Part shown: positions 5,713-6,627 of the stretch, piece after piece
Numbering within the stretch: position 1 is the stretch's first letter
Layout: every line of letters starts with the position of its first letter
Source of the DNA: Bacteroidales bacterium
GTDB lineage: Bacteria > Bacteroidota > Bacteroidia > Bacteroidales > UBA932
Assembly (NCBI GenBank): GCA_017429205.1
Contig: JAFRPH010000087.1
Location: 1-6,627 of the forward strand
Reading direction: 5' to 3'
Length of the DNA: 6,627 bases
Notes under the pieces: model-generated
Databases searched by the model: none
Told to the model about the DNA's origin: nothing
The model's input: the letters and a program-made list of their open reading frames with translations, nothing else
Program-made: the position numbers and the translations under genes

Positions 5713-6377
5713 CATTCAACCGCATCGATGAACTGGCCGTCCCGCATCACGAGGGTGCGGTCGCAGAGGGCCGCGAGGGACGGGTCGTGGGTGACGATGA
5801 CGACGGTCTGGCCCAGGCGGTCGCGCAGGTCGAAGAACAGGCGGTGGATCTCCTCCTTGGTCTTGCTGTCCAGGTTGCCGGAGGGTTCGTCGGCGAAAAG
5901 GATGGCCGGGTCGTTGACGAGGGCGCGGGCGATCGCGACGCGCTGCTGCTCGCCGCCGGAGAGCTCCGAGGGCTTGTGCGTAAGCCGCGCGGACAGGCCC
6001 ACCTCGCCGAGCAGGCGGGTGGCCTTCTCCCGCGCCGCGCGCATCGGGAGGCCGCCGATGAGGGCCGGGATGGTCACGTTCTCCAGGGCGTCGAACTCCG
6101 GCAGGAGGTGATGCGCCTGGAAGACGAAGCCGATGCGGCGGTTCCGGAAGGCCGACAGTTCGCGCTGGCCCAGGTGGAGGACATCCGTCCCGTCCACCGT
6201 AAGGGTGCCCGCATCCGGCGTGGACAGGGTGCCCAGGATCTGCAGGAGGGTGGACTTCCCCGCCCCGGACGCGCCCATGATGGCCACGACCTCGCCGCGT
6301 TCCGCCTGAAAATCAACTCCCTTCAGCACTTTGAGCGTGCCGAAACTCTTCTCAATTCCTTTTGCCTCGATAATCAT
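5712..6377 (-). CDS. ABC transporter ATP-binding protein, LolD/MacB-like
   Basis: This 221-residue ATPase is a full-length nucleotide-binding subunit. Walker A is GASGAGKS (35-42), the Q-loop is Q87, the signature is [15 protein letters not shown] (139-153), Walker B is ILFADEP (159-165, catalytic Glu164), the D-loop is SGNLD (166-170) and the switch His is H197. The segment [17 protein letters not shown] (91-107) is typical of LolD, which powers release of lipoproteins from the inner membrane for transfer to the outer membrane; the broader group includes MacB-type exporters and FtsE-like proteins. No permease gene is adjacent within the window, so the partner must be encoded elsewhere. The start at 6377 gives the canonical [13 protein letters not shown]; a longer frame to 6488 would run through the divergent rpsP promoter. 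A TATTTTTG element ends 4 nt before the ATG. It converges on the sigma factor cluster through a shared terminator. Confidence 0.92.
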   Translation of the reverse strand: MIIEAKGIEKSFGTLKVLKGVDFQAERGEVVAIMGASGAGKSTLLQILGTLSTPDAGTLTVDGTDVLHLGQRELSAFRNRRIGFVFQAHHLLPEFDALENVTIPALIGGLPMRAAREKATRLLGEVGLSARLTHKPSELSGGEQQRVAIARALVNDPAILFADEPSGNLDSKTKEEIHRLFFDLRDRLGQTVVIVTHDPSLAALCDRTLVMRDGQFIDAVE

Positions 6378-6381
6378 ACGA

Positions 6382-6389
6382 CAAAAATA
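6382..6389 (-). promoter_or_regulatory. -7 element of the LolD-like gene
   Basis: On the minus strand, TATTTTTG (6389-6382) matches TAnnTTTG and is separated from the ATG at 6377 by only 4 nt, so transcription would begin at or beside the start codon. No TTTG box is seen 19-21 bp upstream, so recognition may depend on an activator or the box may be degenerate. Confidence 0.5.
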
Positions 6390-6397
6390 AGGAAAAA

Positions 6398-6412
6398 ACA
6401 CCGAATCGGTGT
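6398..6412. promoter_or_regulatory. 15-bp palindrome, candidate operator
   Basis: ACACCGA-A-TCGGTGT is a perfect 7-bp inverted repeat around a single central base. It lies between the two divergent -7 elements (6382-6389 on minus, 6433-6440 on plus), and its edge sits where the -33 box of the rpsP promoter should be. A dimeric regulator site is plausible; it has no T run and is too short to be a convincing terminator. Confidence 0.4.
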
Positions 6413-6432
6413 GGTATTCGGAAAAAAAGTCG

Positions 6433-6440
6433 TATCTTTG
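6433..6440 (+). promoter_or_regulatory. -7 element of the rpsP promoter
   Basis: TATCTTTG is an exact copy of the -7 element seen in both promoters of the MATE/transketolase gap. No clear TTTG stands 19-21 bp upstream (the sequence there is TGTG-like). Predicted transcription start near 6444-6448 leaves an AT-rich leader of about 55-60 nt before the rpsP ATG. Confidence 0.7.
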
Positions 6441-6446
6441 CCGTCC

Positions 6447-6465
6447 GCAATCTCGAGAAGGTTGC
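6447..6465 (+). other. Possible leader hairpin upstream of rpsP
   Basis: GCAATC (6447-6452) can pair with GGTTGC (6460-6465), including one G-U pair, around a 7-nt loop, at the very 5' end of the predicted rpsP transcript. It may stabilise the mRNA or take part in ribosomal-protein feedback, but a six-pair stem can arise by chance. Confidence 0.25.
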
Positions 6466-6502
6466 ATAACGCATTTATTAACAAACAAAAAACAGATTCA
6501 CA

Positions 6503-6627
6503 ATGGCTGTTAAAATCAGACTCCAGCGCCACGGTAAGAAGAATTTCGCATTCTTCCACATTGTTGTGGCCGATTCCCGTTCCCCGCGTGACGGACGTTT
6601 CATCGAGCAGCTCGGCTCCTACAACCC
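6503..6627 (+). CDS. rpsP: Ribosomal protein bS16, 5' part (cut by window edge)
   Basis: The first 41 codons are present and the gene runs off the right edge. The N-terminus [20 protein letters not shown] followed by [21 protein letters not shown] matches the highly conserved start of bS16, including the [15 protein letters not shown] core (21-35). bS16 binds 16S rRNA and is needed for assembly of the small ribosomal subunit. The ATG at 6503 is supported by this alignment and by the upstream promoter; the leader just before it is A-rich (AACAAACAAAAAACAG), with no Shine-Dalgarno sequence, as is common for highly expressed Bacteroidota genes. It is divergent from the LolD-like gene. Confidence 0.97.
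   Translation, partial: MAVKIRLQRHGKKNFAFFHIVVADSRSPRDGRFIEQLGSYN

Noticed and set aside
6378..6488. N-terminal extension of the LolD-like ATPase by 37 residues
   Set aside because: It reads through the divergent rpsP promoter and leader; the ATPase fold starts normally at 6377.

Overview
The window looks like a chromosomal segment from a GC-rich member of the Bacteroidota, probably Bacteroidales-like. The basis is several promoter sequences of the Bacteroidota type (TAnnTTTG at -7), start codons without Shine-Dalgarno sequences, AT-rich intergenic gaps between GC-rich genes, and protein families typical of that phylum. I cannot fix the genus. I see no insertion sequence, phage gene, CRISPR array, tRNA or rRNA.

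Layout: positions 1-146 hold no gene that I can support. Then comes a membrane-anchored LytTR-domain transcription regulator (165-872, +). It converges, with a 6-nt gap, on a MATE-family multidrug or cation antiporter (879-2210, -). The MATE gene is divergent from a five-gene + strand cluster, and the two promoters overlap and mirror each other. The cluster encodes the N- and C-terminal subunits of a split transketolase (2300-3148, 3161-4114), an ECF sigma factor whose start overlaps the transketolase stop (4114-4635), a small single-pass membrane protein that is probably its anti-sigma factor (4671-5066), and an exported Spy/CpxP-like helical protein (5050-5637). A strong bidirectional hairpin terminator (5682-5712) closes this cluster and also the convergent LolD-like ABC transporter ATPase gene (5712-6377, -). 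The last gene is the 5' end of rpsP, ribosomal protein bS16 (6503 to the window edge, +), divergent from the ATPase.

How the genes may work together: the split transketolase is central pentose-phosphate metabolism. The three genes after it look like one envelope-stress unit, with a sigma factor, a short membrane inhibitor and an exported Spy-like partner, similar in architecture to the CnrH/CnrY/CnrX metal-response system of Cupriavidus. Packing that unit behind transketolase without a visible promoter or terminator is the most interesting feature. Three of the promoters lie only 4-10 nt from the start codon they serve, which suggests leaderless or nearly leaderless mRNAs. No wholly new class of system is evident; the best lead is the transketolase-coupled sigma/anti-sigma/Spy-like unit.
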